DNA of 64,000 nt from NCBI GenBank assembly GCA_963971425.1, contig OZ020515.1:12168291-12232290 (forward strand), in the 5' to 3' direction. Position numbers and translations under genes: made by a program. Of this stretch, positions 1 through 10,240 are shown one piece after another (position 1 is the stretch's first letter; each line of letters begins with the position of its first letter). Origin of the DNA: Bryoerythrophyllum caledonicum. Taxonomy: Eukaryota; Streptophyta; Bryopsida; Pottiales; Pottiaceae. Under the pieces are notes generated by a model. That model was not told the origin of the DNA and ran no database searches. It was given only the letters and a program-made list of their open reading frames with translations.

Positions 1-153
1 CTTATATAATGTAGGGTGTCTTTTTAGTATATTAGGCATGGGTCCCGGGTTGGTTTCTATGTCTCCTCCTAGAAGTAGTAGGAGTTTGTGATATGTATGT
101 TTAGTGCTGTATTTTAAAGTTTTTGTTTTATGTATAATTTTTTGAGGCTTTGT
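1..153 (-). pseudogene. LINE ORF2, N-terminal end with 2A motif (cut by window edge)
   Basis: On the minus strand a frame open from 153 to the window edge reads through a leucine-rich run and then GGDIETNPGP, followed by MPNILKRHPTLYK. The second LINE copy at 31767 has the same order: leucines, GGDIEKNPGP, then MPNIIKTHP. The match of both the 2A core and the following residues shows that this is the start of the same ORF2. The downstream endonuclease and RT would lie left of base 1. The frame is closed upstream by TAA at 154-156 and has no Met before the 2A, so the real start codon or link to ORF1 is unclear. This is the 3' continuation of the ORF1 copy at 1398-3526. Family membership is secure by comparison of the two copies; function of this copy is unknown. 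Confidence 0.8.
40..84 (-). other. 2A-like ribosome-skipping motif (LINE copy 1)
   Basis: Codons 84 to 40 on the minus strand read LLLLLGGDIETNPGP, followed by Met at 39-37. This fits the canonical 2A consensus D-x-E-x-N-P-G-P with a hydrophobic leucine stretch before it. In known 2A peptides the ribosome fails to form the Gly-Pro bond, so that two proteins come from one frame. 2A-like motifs are known at the N terminus of some non-LTR retrotransposon proteins (trypanosome L1Tc/ingi, sea urchin elements). Activity here is inferred from the motif only. Confidence 0.85.
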
Positions 154-1397
154 TATGTTATTAAAATCTTGTTTGTTTGGGGGTAGGTGGGTGTTTTTAT
201 TTTGTATGTGGGTAGTGAGTTTTTTTTTGTTCTTGTTTATAGTGGGTGTAATTGTAGTCCTCGTTGACTTTTTTTGTGTCCATGCGTTTATGTGCGTAGT
301 TGTTTTTGTTTTATTAATGGTGTATAGGTGTGTGTATGTTTGTTTGTGTATTTTTGTGGTTGTGTTTGGCCATGTGTGTATGTGATTGTTGTGTTTAAGA
401 ATTTTTTTATGTGAATTAATAATGGTAGTGAAGGAGGTATTGAGGACGTCTTTATATGTAGGTGTGTTAGTGTATATGTTGGGGTTTATATAAGTGTTTG
501 TTTTGATGTTTGTGTTAGTATGTATGTTTTGGTTCAATGTTTTATGTGTATTTTTTGGGTATTCTTTTGGTTTATTGTTTGTGGTTTTAGTGTTTTTGTT
601 GTGGTTAACGGGGGTGGGGTTTGGTTGTAGATGTGTGTATAGTTGGTGTGGTGTGGTGGGGCGGTGTAGTATGTTTGTGGTATATGGTGTTTTGATTTTG
701 GGGAGTATGTGTTTGTGAGAGTGTGTGAGTGGGAGAAGGTGTCTAGCTTTTTGAGTGATGAGTATATGCGGTAGCGTATTTTGTGGTTGGTATTTGGCTT
801 TGCGTGGTGTTTCGATGAGTGAGTTAGTTATTAGTAGTGTTTTGTACTCTATTAGTACTGTGGTGTGAGGGTGTTTACATGTGTCGCTTGTGGTCAATTG
901 CTTTTGTTGTTGGCAAAGTTGTGGTGGTATTTTATGGTTTTTGGCGTGTGGTATGTGTGTGGTAGTGGAAATTTTGGTAGTATGCCAATGCCATTGGCAA
1001 TGACAAGAAGTGTGTATATTATCGTCGTGGTATTGAACATATAACTTTGTCATATGAGTTAGAGGAGCCCACGGGAGAGGTTGTGGCCTTCTCATGGGTT
1101 TATACTCATACCAATGACATGTGTTTACAAAATACCTATTAGAAGCTAAAACAAGTTCTAGAGAGGTAGAAAGTATAGAAAGAATAGGGTGGGTAGTAGG
1201 TGTATAGAGAGACCAATAATAAGTAAATATAGTGAGATATATCACTAACAATACTATTGGAAGGAGGGGGAAAAGGGGAGTGCTAAGGTAGATAGACGAG
1301 GTAATGGAGATAGATGCAACTACCAATGGAGATGTAGCTAGGTAGGTAGGAGTTTGGTGATCGCCATGTTGTTGAAGAGATCGTGGGCGGTCGTTGG
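154..1397 (-). other. LINE inter-ORF region, A/C-rich on the coding strand
   Basis: The interval lies between the LINE ORF1 end and the 2A start of ORF2. On the minus strand it is strongly A/C-rich, like the LINE ORF2 coding strand; on the plus strand it appears as long G/T runs (about 155-960). No minus-strand frame of useful length remains. Either it is a true spacer or a decayed part of ORF1 or ORF2. The plus-strand frames in it are low-complexity Val/Phe/Cys-rich and not credible genes. Confidence 0.5.
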
Positions 1398-3526
1398 TCA
1401 ATCCACGTTTGACGGGTCATCCAAGGAGGGGAGGGATGGCTTTTCACGATTGGATTTGATACCCTTCATCACAGACAGAGCGACACTCATTAGTTTCTCA
1501 ACATCATCAAGTTTCGAGTATACCTCGGCGTTGCGGGCGTCGGTGTATTCTCGAGTCTCTCGAATGATATCCTTCTTGAGAGTGTATAACTCCAAGCGGA
1601 GTTTTCGTGACCATCCGCCACAATAGCAGCCATCTCGTCACGTATGTTGGTGGTGGGAACGATGGTGGGGTTGATGGCGGCAACCGTGTTCACCAAGGCG
1701 GTGTTTATGTCGTTGAATCCCCATTTCTCCACCAAAGTGGTGGAGGGGGGATCAATGCCATCAAGGCTACGGCGGTGGGGTCGAATCTCAACTTGGTGGC
1801 AACCAATGTTGAAGGTTTGGTGAAGGTATTGTCTATAGACAACAGGATTAGCGACTTGCACGTTGGCAGAGCCATTGTGCTTCCCTTTAATCTGCTTGTG
1901 GAACCAAATGTTCACAATGCTCTTGGCCTCCAAAGCTTTCGTGATGGCCTCCGTGGTTTCAACCACGCTCAACAGGATTGGTAATTGAGATAGCGTGAGT
2001 ATGAGCGCATCCTTCTTTGCCCTATCACTGGTTGTAAAGGTTCCAGAATTGCTGGGCTTCGCGGGGATGATCTCATGGAAGGTCGTAATCTGGTGCATTG
2101 CTAGTTTCTTCGCTTGGGTAGGAGTGGGTGCTACAATCCATGCAAATGGCTCCTCGTGTTTCTGGACATCAGTAATTTCAAACTCAAGGTTACGGGTAAA
2201 GCCATTCAGAACCACGTTGTAAAACAATGTATGCGCATGAATACCACATAAATTGTCACTCTTGATGTTGACAGATAAACCTTGTCAGGCCACTACATGC
2301 CGTGTTTTGCAAACTTTCCCCATGGTAACCGGTCCCATAGGGTCGAGTTGCAATATAAAGTATCTTGTTCTTTGAAGTAGGGAGATGGCATCAATTTCCG
2401 GGTAGAGCAAGTGTAGTTTGATCAAGCCTGAGAAAACATGCTTTTGTCCTTCCTTCTTCACTCCTTTGCAATGGATGGCAAGGGAATCCAAGAGGCTAGT
2501 ACCAAGGGGGATATTCATTTTGGTAAGCCTATTTCTAGCAAGCCTTTTGACCTCATCGTGAAACAATGGGGTCTTAGGCAGTTTGAACAAGATGGCCACA
2601 TGGAAATTGTATGATAGGCCAGTGTCAGGGTTCGTGGGGATATCGAATGGGAGTTGTGTGAGGTTGTAGTGTTGCCCTGGGACACCGTCTTCTCTCACCA
2701 TGGGATATACCATTTGTGGGATTCGGGGGTAGGATATTATAGCATTAAGGGTCTCTTCCGCCTCTGCCTTGGGTACTCCTCTGGTCATCATATCCGCTAC
2801 ACTTTCTCCACTAAATAGTGGGTCAAGGTTTGCATCCTTCGCAAGCTTCTCCATGTTGGGGAAGCCCAACCAGAAGCGGGGCGTGGGTTGGTCTAGGGTG
2901 CTACTGCTAGGCTTTGGGTTTGGGGTACTACCTCTTTGTTTCTTTGCAGGGTGTGGTGCTTCTAGAAGGTCAAAGGTGGCGGTTGTGTTGGTAGGGATTA
3001 CCTTGGAGGTGGATTCGCCGTTCTCTATGTCCATGGCTTCGGTGGTAATGCTAGGTTCTCTCTGGGGTTGTTCCATAGTGTCCCTGGGGTCTATGGATGA
3101 AGTTTGTTTTTTGTGGTCAGGTGATGGGGGGAATGAGGTATTAGTCCTCCGCTTCTGGTTTGTTCTAAAGAATGTGAGAGGGGTGTCCTCTTGGTCGTCT
3201 GAGAGGTGTGTTGGGGATTCTAATTGTAGTTGTTGGGGTGGGGTAGAGTTTGCCTCCAAGGTTTTCTTCTTCCTACCTCGTGTTTTAGGAGTGGGGTCGT
3301 GCTTCGGGTTTGGGGTTGTTGATTTCCTCACAGTTGATGGTCTTATCTTTGAAGGTGTGGCTTCAACTCTAGGGGTATTGGTAGACTTGGCTTGTCGTAG
3401 ACGTGGGTTGTTTTTGGGGTTTTCTAATAGCTCTTCACTATTGGTCCTCCGATGTACTTCTACTCCACTATTCTTCTTTTCAATGGTGTTGCGAGGAGTG
3501 GATTGGCACCGTTTTCCAGGACTCAT
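1398..3526 (-). pseudogene. LINE ORF1 (gag-like), interrupted
   Basis: An ATG at 3526-3524 opens a minus-strand frame that runs to a TGA at 2287-2285 and then continues in the same frame to about 1600, where a frameshift moves it to the frame ending at 1398. The first ~220 residues are a basic, Pro/Ser/Thr-rich disordered segment (start MSPGKRCQSTPRNT). A conserved-looking globular part follows (FWLGFPNMEKLAKDANLD, then LHLLYPEIDAISLLQRTR), continuing past the stop as LFYNVVLNGFTRNLEFEITD. The end (MELYTLKKDIIRETREY) looks helical or coiled-coil. No CCHC knuckle or RRM can be recognised by eye. Its place upstream of the 2A/ORF2 start on the same strand makes LINE ORF1, an RNA-binding chaperone in known elements, the best reading. 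The in-frame TGA and frameshift suggest that the copy is dead. Confidence 0.65.
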
Positions 3527-4972
3527 GCAGTTTTGTCGGGCTGTACTAGTGGTGGAGAGGTGGAGGGTTAAGTATATGGAGAGGGAGGTTGGAGAGAGGG
3601 TGGTGGGAGGTAGTAGGAGAAATATTAGAGGAGGGGGGAGGTCGAAAATGGGGGGGGGAGGTCACAACTTGGGGGGGAAGGAGGTCGTAGGAGGAGATAA
3701 AGGAGTCTGTGGAAGGTCGCAGGGGGAGGGGGGGGGTCGTAGGGGTTTAGGAGAAAGGTTGCTAGGGGAGGGAGGTTGGAAAACAGGGGGGGTCGTAGGG
3801 AAGTGGGGGTCGGTAGCGGGGGGGGGGGGTCTCTGGGGTGAGGTAGATTGTCGCGGTCAGGGGGGAGGTCGGGGGCGGGGGGGGTTGTGCTTTCGGCTGT
3901 GGAGGTTTGTTGGGCCTCAAGGTTCGTGGGGGGTCGGTAGGTAGTGAGGGGGTCTGTAGCTAGGGGGGGTAGGTCGAGACCAGGGGGGGAGGTTGGTGCC
4001 AGGGAGTGTCGCAAGTCGTTCCGCGTCTGTGCACCTTCTGTGCGTGTCTGTATTTCTTCTCTGCGCGTCTGCTCTCCGTCTGTGCCTGCTTGATCGTCTT
4101 CGTCTGAGTGGTTGAACGTCTACGTGGTCTTCTTGTTCGTGCTCTACTGTTGTATACCTTGTGCGCGCCTCTCCTTGCCTGTCCGTCTGATCTTGTTCGT
4201 GCTCTTCGGTTGTTCTTCTTGTGTGTGCCTGTCTCGTTTCTTGCTCGTCTATGTTGTGTCTGTGTCTAGTCGTGATTCGTTTCTTGCTCCTGGATCGTGC
4301 CTGTCTCGCTCTTCGTGCTTGTCTATGGGTGTTGGGGTTTACAGGGAGTATAGGGAGCTGGATGGAGTGTGGGGAGGGGGCACCTGTTGCGGTGGAGGAG
4401 AGGTTGCATAGAGGTTGCACGAGTGTTGAGAGAAAATATGACGGTTCTGTAAGAATACTTACTTGGTTGGTCCGTGATCTTGTTTGTTCGTGCTCTTGAT
4501 GCGCTTGCTGCTGTGTTGTTAATATTTGACTGTTGGTCGCCTGTCGCAGGTCGTCTCTAGGTCGATTGTCGCTGCTGTTGATGATCTGTGGGGTCTTGGC
4601 GGTGTTGCAGGTTGTTCGTGAGTGCGCGCGAAGTGATTTTGGGTTGATGTTGCGGGCTCCTCGTGCGCGTTGTGTGGATCTGCAGAAAATTTTCCAGCAG
4701 TGCCGCGTGCAGCGTGTAGATACAAACGTCCTAATGTTGTGCCTAGGGATTCTAGGGTTAGTAGCAGGGTGATTGTGCTTAGTGCTGTGGTTAGTGTGCG
4801 TGAGAGCTATTGTGTTGTGACTAGTGTATGTGGAGATCCAAAATGTGTAAAAGCAATGAGATGAGTAAGAAATAGCCTGGAATGGTGAGAGGTTGTTGCC
4901 GGATACTAGCGTCGCGTTGATCTGGTGCTCAATCTTGCGTGTATGATGCGGTCGTGGATCAAGGAGGATCAA
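3527..4972 (-). promoter_or_regulatory. Probable LINE 5' region with G-run and TCGTG-type repeats
   Basis: This GC-rich stretch precedes LINE ORF1 on the minus strand. The plus strand has many G runs of 4-10 bases between about 3630 and 4000, with recurring GGGGGAGGTCG-like units, and degenerate repeats around TTGTTCGTGCTCTT-like words at 4100-4500. A minus-strand frame over 3917-4972 is Arg/Thr/His-rich and looks like a composition effect, not a gene. A 5' UTR with internal promoter is the simplest interpretation by position. The exact 5' end of the element is not visible. Confidence 0.45.
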
Positions 4973-5457
4973 GGACTAAGTGGTGGGCGCAGATCTCGAT
5001 CTAACTACACTCAATCTGAACAGATCTAAGGTTGAGGAGGGTCATTGAGTTCAGATCTATGCACAACACTAGTTTCCCACGCTTCAAATAAAACTTGCAA
5101 CAATCTCCCTCAAAGACCTGACCACAACCTCTCAAAAAGTCCAGATCTAGTGTTTTGAGCGCTTCCAACAAAAGTGATCTGCCTCCCCAACCTCACCAAC
5201 GTCTAGATCTCGAACAATGTGGGCTCCCAATAAGGCCATCAACCTCTTACTGCACATCCCTCAAGATTATAGACTAGGTCCTTGTGCCTCCCCTCACCAC
5301 GAATTGCGGAGCTCACTCTCTACACATTCTGTTATCCCCGTTCATTCCACCCGGACCCCTGCAATTTCTATATAACTCCGGCCAACCTCTTCCTAGCATG
5401 TTTAAATTTCACACTCCACCTCATCTTCCAAGTCATGAATATGTTCATTGCCATTAG
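4973..5457. other. Unassigned spacer between two LINE copies
   Basis: AGATCT occurs several times (about 4990, 5025, 5055, 5145 and 5205) in a mixed-composition stretch. No coding, RNA or repeat identity was recognised. The LINE homology of the next element begins near 5458. Confidence 0.4.
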
Positions 5458-5970
5458 TCGGACCAGTAATACAAACATTGACAACAAACTCTCCACCAAA
5501 TTTTGGGAAAATCCCATAATCACGGATTCACAAAAAACATGCGTCATCAAATTCCGCACCGGACAATATATGGGAAACGCCCGTAAACAACTCTTCTTTG
5601 GCACAAAAAGAATTCCCCTCCATAACATGTTCAACACTCTGGACTCAAACACATGGTTGCGGGTTTTACTCAAATGCCATAATCCTCATATACACGCCCT
5701 AATTCTCATATACACGCCCTAATTCTCATATACACGCCCTAATTGTTAAACGCCACAACATAGCGGTATGGGCAATCCGCAAATCAATCGTGTCATCAAA
5801 CAAATCCTGTTGCTTCACCCTCATGCATGCCAAAACTTTTAACGACAACCCGCAAGAAAACATGGTTCCCCTATGGTTATTACCATACACATGCGGTACT
5901 CAAAGATGTCATTGTACTGCAAAATTTAAACCCAACCTATTATGTGTTAAAGGGCTACCATACAAAGACA
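5458..5970 (+). pseudogene. LINE ORF2 C-terminal fragment (copy 2, left part)
   Basis: The translated segment matches the C-terminal part of the LINE ORF2 at 37950-38430: shared words include NPxITDSQKTC, TGQYMGN, KQLFFG, LLKCxNxHIH, CGTQRxHC and KGLPYKD. The frame changes near 5722, after a short tandem duplication of AATTCTCATATACACGCCCT (about 5700-5745). The homology stops abruptly after GLPYKD at about 5970 and resumes at 9857, so an element has inserted here. In this family the region follows the RNase H domain and contains a Cys/His zinc-knuckle-like motif. The copy is 5'-truncated and cannot encode a functional protein. Confidence 0.8.
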
Positions 5971-5998
5971 CCATGTGCGACTCCGTTCCCACATGGTG
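5969..5998. repeat. Perfect 9-bp inverted repeat at LINE/insert junction
   Basis: CACCATGTG at 5969-5977 and its reverse complement CACATGGTG at 5990-5998 form a hairpin with a 12-base loop, exactly where the LINE homology ends. It may mark the left end of the inserted element, but no matching end was found near 9856. Confidence 0.5.
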
Positions 5999-8900
5999 CC
6001 GGAAGTTAACCTTAAAATCCGGCAAAAACAAAAAAATTAGTTAAGTAGTTACGATAGTTCGTACCAGAATTCAACTATAGTCATCTTGTAAGAATAAAAT
6101 CGGATGGACCTGACTGCAAACCCTAATTGAGCCTAAAGCTGCTAAACGCGGAGCCGAAGTAGTTAACAAAATTCCGGGTCAGTCAGTTATCCGGAACCGT
6201 CAGCCGGAGCTGTCACCATCAACTGTCATCATAAGCCGTACTAACGGCCAGACTACTTAAGGCTGGGGTTCGGGAGGAAACTCTTTCTTTTGACTTTGTC
6301 TTCGTGTGTTGAGGTTCCGCTCCAGCGCTTTCTCTCTCTCGCTCTCCCTCACTCTTACGGTTTTCTAACTGCTTGCCGTTAGGGTTTGGAGCTTAGACGG
6401 TTAGAACGGACGTGCGTTTGTTAGGGAGGATTTTTGTGAGGTTGGTGCGTGTAGGGACAACGTTGAGAGACTGTGAGGTAATAGGCAGAACTCATGAAGA
6501 CGGTCCCAATGGCAAAGAAGAAGAGAACGGATAGAGATGGGCGCGGCTGGAGAGACGAAGAGCCGGCCGTTGCACTCCCTCCCCTGATCCGCGTTATTCC
6601 GGACATTCCAGCAGACCCAAACGAGTATAACCTGATGAAGGAGAGCCTGAAGACGATGGGGTGCGAAGGATTGCTCGAGGTCGTCTGGGGCATCCGAGAG
6701 GAGGTCTATGTTCGGGAGCTTATAGGCACTCCGGACGAGAAGTACAAGGGGTTGATGAGAGCCCATCCGGAACTTTGGGGAGTTCCGGAATGGTCTTAGG
6801 CGTACGACTTCCGGGACGGTCACACCGAAGTGGTGGAACGGCGGGACGAGTTCCTAGCGGAGGAGTTCGGGGGACCAATGGACCTGAAGGATAGCTACAA
6901 CCTGCAGGACCTTCGGCACCGGGATGCCCAGCTTGTGCTAGGGTTTTTAAACCCTATTTTCCATCCGGAAAAGACGAAGCCAGTGGTGGCGAAGTGGGCC
7001 TGTACTTTTCTCGGAGCACTCTGGGCAAAGATCGTCGTGGACTGGAGGACCTTCATGACCGAAATGATCAACCGGCTGGTGGCTAACCTCTAGAAGGTGA
7101 AGAAATTGGTGACTCCCATAGCCTCCTACATGGTGCATCTCTACTGCCACCACCAATAGCTCACTCCGGCAGAGGTGAGGTAGTACGAGGAAGTGCTCAA
7201 CTTCCAGAAGTATGAGGGGGAAGAATCGGAGGAAGAATCTTGAGGGAATGATCCCGTGCCGGAAGCAACAACCGCGGATACACCAGAAGGCAGGAGGGCT
7301 CAGAAGAGACCTCGAGGAAAGGAGCCAATGCCGGAAAGTCCGGACATCCGCAGCTCCTCTGCATTGTCCGAAGAAGACGAGTCCGGACCCTCAGCGGAAA
7401 CCAGCCGGAAAAAGAGGAAGGTTGACCAGGAAGACTCCAAGGGTCAACTCAAGAAGATGGATGAGCTCACGCGCGAGATCGGCTGGAGAGTTGGCTTCCT
7501 GAAGGAGACCAACTACATCATCACCACCAGCGTAGAACAGATCTTCTGGAGTCTGGAAGTCGACCGGCTGGAGGACGCCATCAACCGGATGGAGCAACTC
7601 CGGAGCAGGGAAACCGACACGAAGGCGCTGCATCTCCAAATCTCCACCATATACAAGGCCAACACGGAGATGGAGAAGAAAGTAAAACATTACCTTTAGG
7701 AGGCAGCTCTGGCGGTGACGGCCCAGTAACTGGCGAAGGCAAAGGCCAATGCCTCCGCAGCTGCCCTAAAAGAGGTCCGGAAAGCCCTGGAATTTTCGGT
7801 TGACATGATCAATCGGAGCCGACTCTTCACCAAACTGGTGGAGAAGAAGGAGAAGGTCACCAGGGCCAACATCATCCGTTTTCTCATAGACCAAACAGAG
7901 AAGATGGGCCACATCTGGGAGCAGTTGAAGTTGTTGGTCGACAACATCACCCATGTGCTTCCAGAAGACCCAACAACACTAGTATCGGAAGGCACCACGA
8001 CCCCAGCACGAACTACGGCCTCTCCGGAACCACCGGCTAAGACAACTCCAGCTCCGGGTACCTCAACAAATCCAGAGTCTCTCTACACTCCGTCACCTCG
8101 GACACCGGCGGAGGGCATTGTACCTCCCAACCCGAGTACGAGTGAGATCCTGAAGAAGCTTCCGGATCTGCTGTCGCCACCTAACATGCACCTGCGAGAT
8201 CCTCCGGCAGAAGGCGACCTCCTGGCACCACCAAAGTCCGTGTCTCGGAGATTGGCGCCCGGACCGAGGAGTCCTTTCGGAAGCTACAGAGACTTGGTCC
8301 GGGAGACTGGGTCAGCTTCCGAGACGGAACCACCAGCACCTCATGTTCCGGAAGGTTCACCGGAACAGCCGCCTCCACCACCGGCCTCCAGAACTCCAGT
8401 GGCAGGGGTCTCTCCAGCGGCCGGACCATCCACCCGAAAGGCCAATCTTTCACCAACAACCTTGAAGAAGGCGAAGGACAAGCAGCGAACTCCGGTAGAG
8501 ATCTCTCCATCTCGCAAAAGTGGGAGAAACCGAGGACCAGGTGCTCCGACTTAGGTTAGTTAGTTTTAAGCTATTTTTGGGTTTAGATTCCGGATCAGCA
8601 GCGATTAAGGATGGGGCCTCGAGTGCGCCCGGCTGTTGACGGAATTGACTGCCAGTTTTGTAGTTAGAGTTGGAATTCCGGAGCCGGAAGTGTTCCAAGA
8701 TTATAGGATCTGAGATCCGATCTAGGACCTATTTGGATTTCTCGGATCTTCTAGATAAAATCTGGCTGATTTTCCGTAGGGGTAGGTAGGAGGAAAGCTA
8801 AGTTTAGAAGGAACTTAGTTAGTACTTAGTAGTAAGGTTTTGGGAAAAACCTTTCATTTTGTTCTTCTCACGTGGAAATATACGTTGCCCTTTGTACTTA

Positions 8901-9856
8901 GACTTGCTATCTTGTACTTGTGGTGTGATGTGTGGAACTTCTTGAGCAACGGATCCATTTTTGTGTGTGTGGTTGCGTAGTATTCTTCTGGAGTGGAGTG
9001 ATACAATTGTTTTGCTAGAGGGAAACTGGTCAGGATTTGTGTCAAGAGATGGCCTGGGAGAGCTGGAGGGCTATTGTAGAGGTGTTCTAGGTAGACTCCA
9101 GGGTCCGGAAGTAGCCAGGAGGGGAAGAAATGAACTGGAGAGGTGTTCCTGGTAATCTCTAGATCACGGAAGAATCCCTTTTAAACTGGATTCCGGTCAA
9201 GGCCGGAGTTTTCCCCCAAGATAGGAAAAAGCCTGATACGTTAATCTAGACAAAGTACCCCATTGCAAATAGTAGCCTTCCTCCGGAGAATCGCAACCTT
9301 ACTTACCGGAATGTCGTTGTAGTCTGGACTTGTCCGTATATGACCGCATCCGGAATGCCTCCCGGGTGTCGTGAGAGACTAAGTCTAGCAGCAGCAATCA
9401 AATCACTAGTTAGCAGTATAGGAAGAGTGGTGTTCGGTCACTATAAGCTCCGGACAGTGGGTGCCTAGCCACTTTAAGTCACAGAGCAATGGAAAATCCA
9501 GCCACTTACACAAAACAAGATCAGTGGAATTCAGCCACTCGCTTAAAAACTCCAGGAGACTCTCTGAGGAGGAACAAAGACAAATCAAACTACCCTCTAG
9601 GCTTCCGGAAACTACTTTCGGAAACCGTTGTACAAAATCTGTACTCCGGAAGGATCCGGATCTACCCTACGTAAGTAAAGATTATAGCTAAGTTGTAAAT
9701 GATTTGTTGTGATAAGTTTAGTAATTCGGAGTATTTGGAAAAGAACATTAGGTCTCTGTGGGAACGAAATCGGAGCGGTTACTTTGGAAGCACTTAGTGA
9801 CGATTGGGTGCATTCCGGAGGGATACTGTCTCTACAAACTGCAACACACTCCATCA
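5999..9856 (+). mobile_element. ~3.9 kb element inserted in LINE copy 2 (unclassified, CCGGAA-rich)
   Basis: The segment interrupts the LINE ORF2 fragment (5458-5970 and 9857-10016), which defines it as an insertion, although about 210 bp of LINE sequence expected at the junction is missing. It has higher GC than its flanks and is full of TTCCGGA/CCGGAA words in both coding and non-coding parts (for example 6190-6215, 8590-8700, 9100-9360, 9600-9660). It carries one long decayed frame at 6494-8554. No LTRs, integrase, RT or clear terminal inverted repeats were seen, so it may be a non-autonomous gag-only retroelement or a DNA transposon with subterminal CCGGAA motifs. Confidence 0.6.
6494..8554 (+). 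pseudogene. Gag-like / transposon-associated ORF with seven in-frame stops
   Basis: From ATG 6494 a single frame of 687 codons extends to TAG 8552 with no frameshift, broken by stops at 6797, 7091, 7157, 7181 and 7697 (TAG), 7241 (TGA) and 7727 (TAA). Residues 1-200 form a folded-looking, acidic region with WGIREEVYVRELIG and YMVHLYCHH. Residues ~250-450 are Lys/Glu-rich with a predicted coiled coil (DELTREIGWRVGFLKE, then INRMEQLRSRE). The last ~200 residues are Pro/Ser/Thr-rich and basic (ending SRKSGRNRGPG). Several stops sit where Gln would read naturally (HHQ-stop-LTPAEVR-stop-YEEVL). No CCHC, protease or RT follows. It resembles lineage-specific plant gag-like or mobile-domain proteins in shape only; the family is not recognised. 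Confidence 0.55.
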
Positions 9857-10016
9857 ACCTAGAGCCACCATCTTTGTCCCTTCAATGACTACTCTTGAAG
9901 AAACATTCAAAATTTCCATTACCTCAATCAAAACCACCTTTACAAATATTAACACTATTGCAATCCAACATGCTATGTCCATACTCTTACACAAAAGGAA
10001 ACTCAAAAACAACTGA
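9857..10016 (+). pseudogene. LINE ORF2 extreme C-terminus (copy 2, right part)
   Basis: The translation reads PRATIFVPSM, then TFTNINTIAIQHAMSILLHK, and matches RARATTFIPSM and TFTKINTIAILLAMFILQHK at 38605-38760 in the longer LINE. It ends in TGA at 10014. It is the continuation of the fragment at 5458-5970 across the inserted element. Confidence 0.85.
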
Positions 10017-10124
10017 CCCTTCCTGGATACGCTAGACCCCCCTAGAAAATCTACTAAAACTTCACTTCATTAGCCCCCCTAGCGTCATCAGTTCTTTGTT
10101 CTTGGTTACTTGTTACGTGGTACA

Positions 10125-10240
10125 TAGTGTCTATCCTCGAGAGGGGGAAGTAGTTCCATACCACTTATCTATGTCCGGTGGACATGGACTTTGTGGTGGT
10201 ATGAACAAATATTTTATTCATATCGGTGTCATATTGAGAG
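10125..10240 (+). repeat. LINE 3' tail with two conserved hairpins (copy 2)
   Basis: Starting TAGTGTCTATCCTCGAG, this is one of three copies of the LINE 3' end (others at 28773 and 38916). It holds a first hairpin (CCTC/GAGG) and a second, ATGTCC-GGT-GGACAT, at 10171-10185. In stringent LINEs the reverse transcriptase recognises such 3' structures. The tail meets the 1.5 kb repeat near 10236. Confidence 0.7.

Noticed and set aside
155-718. Plus-strand frames rich in Val, Phe, Cys
   Set aside because: They are the low-complexity complement of A/C-rich LINE sequence on the minus strand and show no domain.
2769-3944. 391-codon plus-strand frame
   Set aside because: It is antisense to the LINE ORF1 and turns into Gly/Arg runs over the G-rich tract.
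3917-4972. 351-codon minus-strand Arg/Thr/His-rich frame
   Set aside because: Composition follows the GC-rich 5' region; residue content is repetitive with no fold-like pattern.
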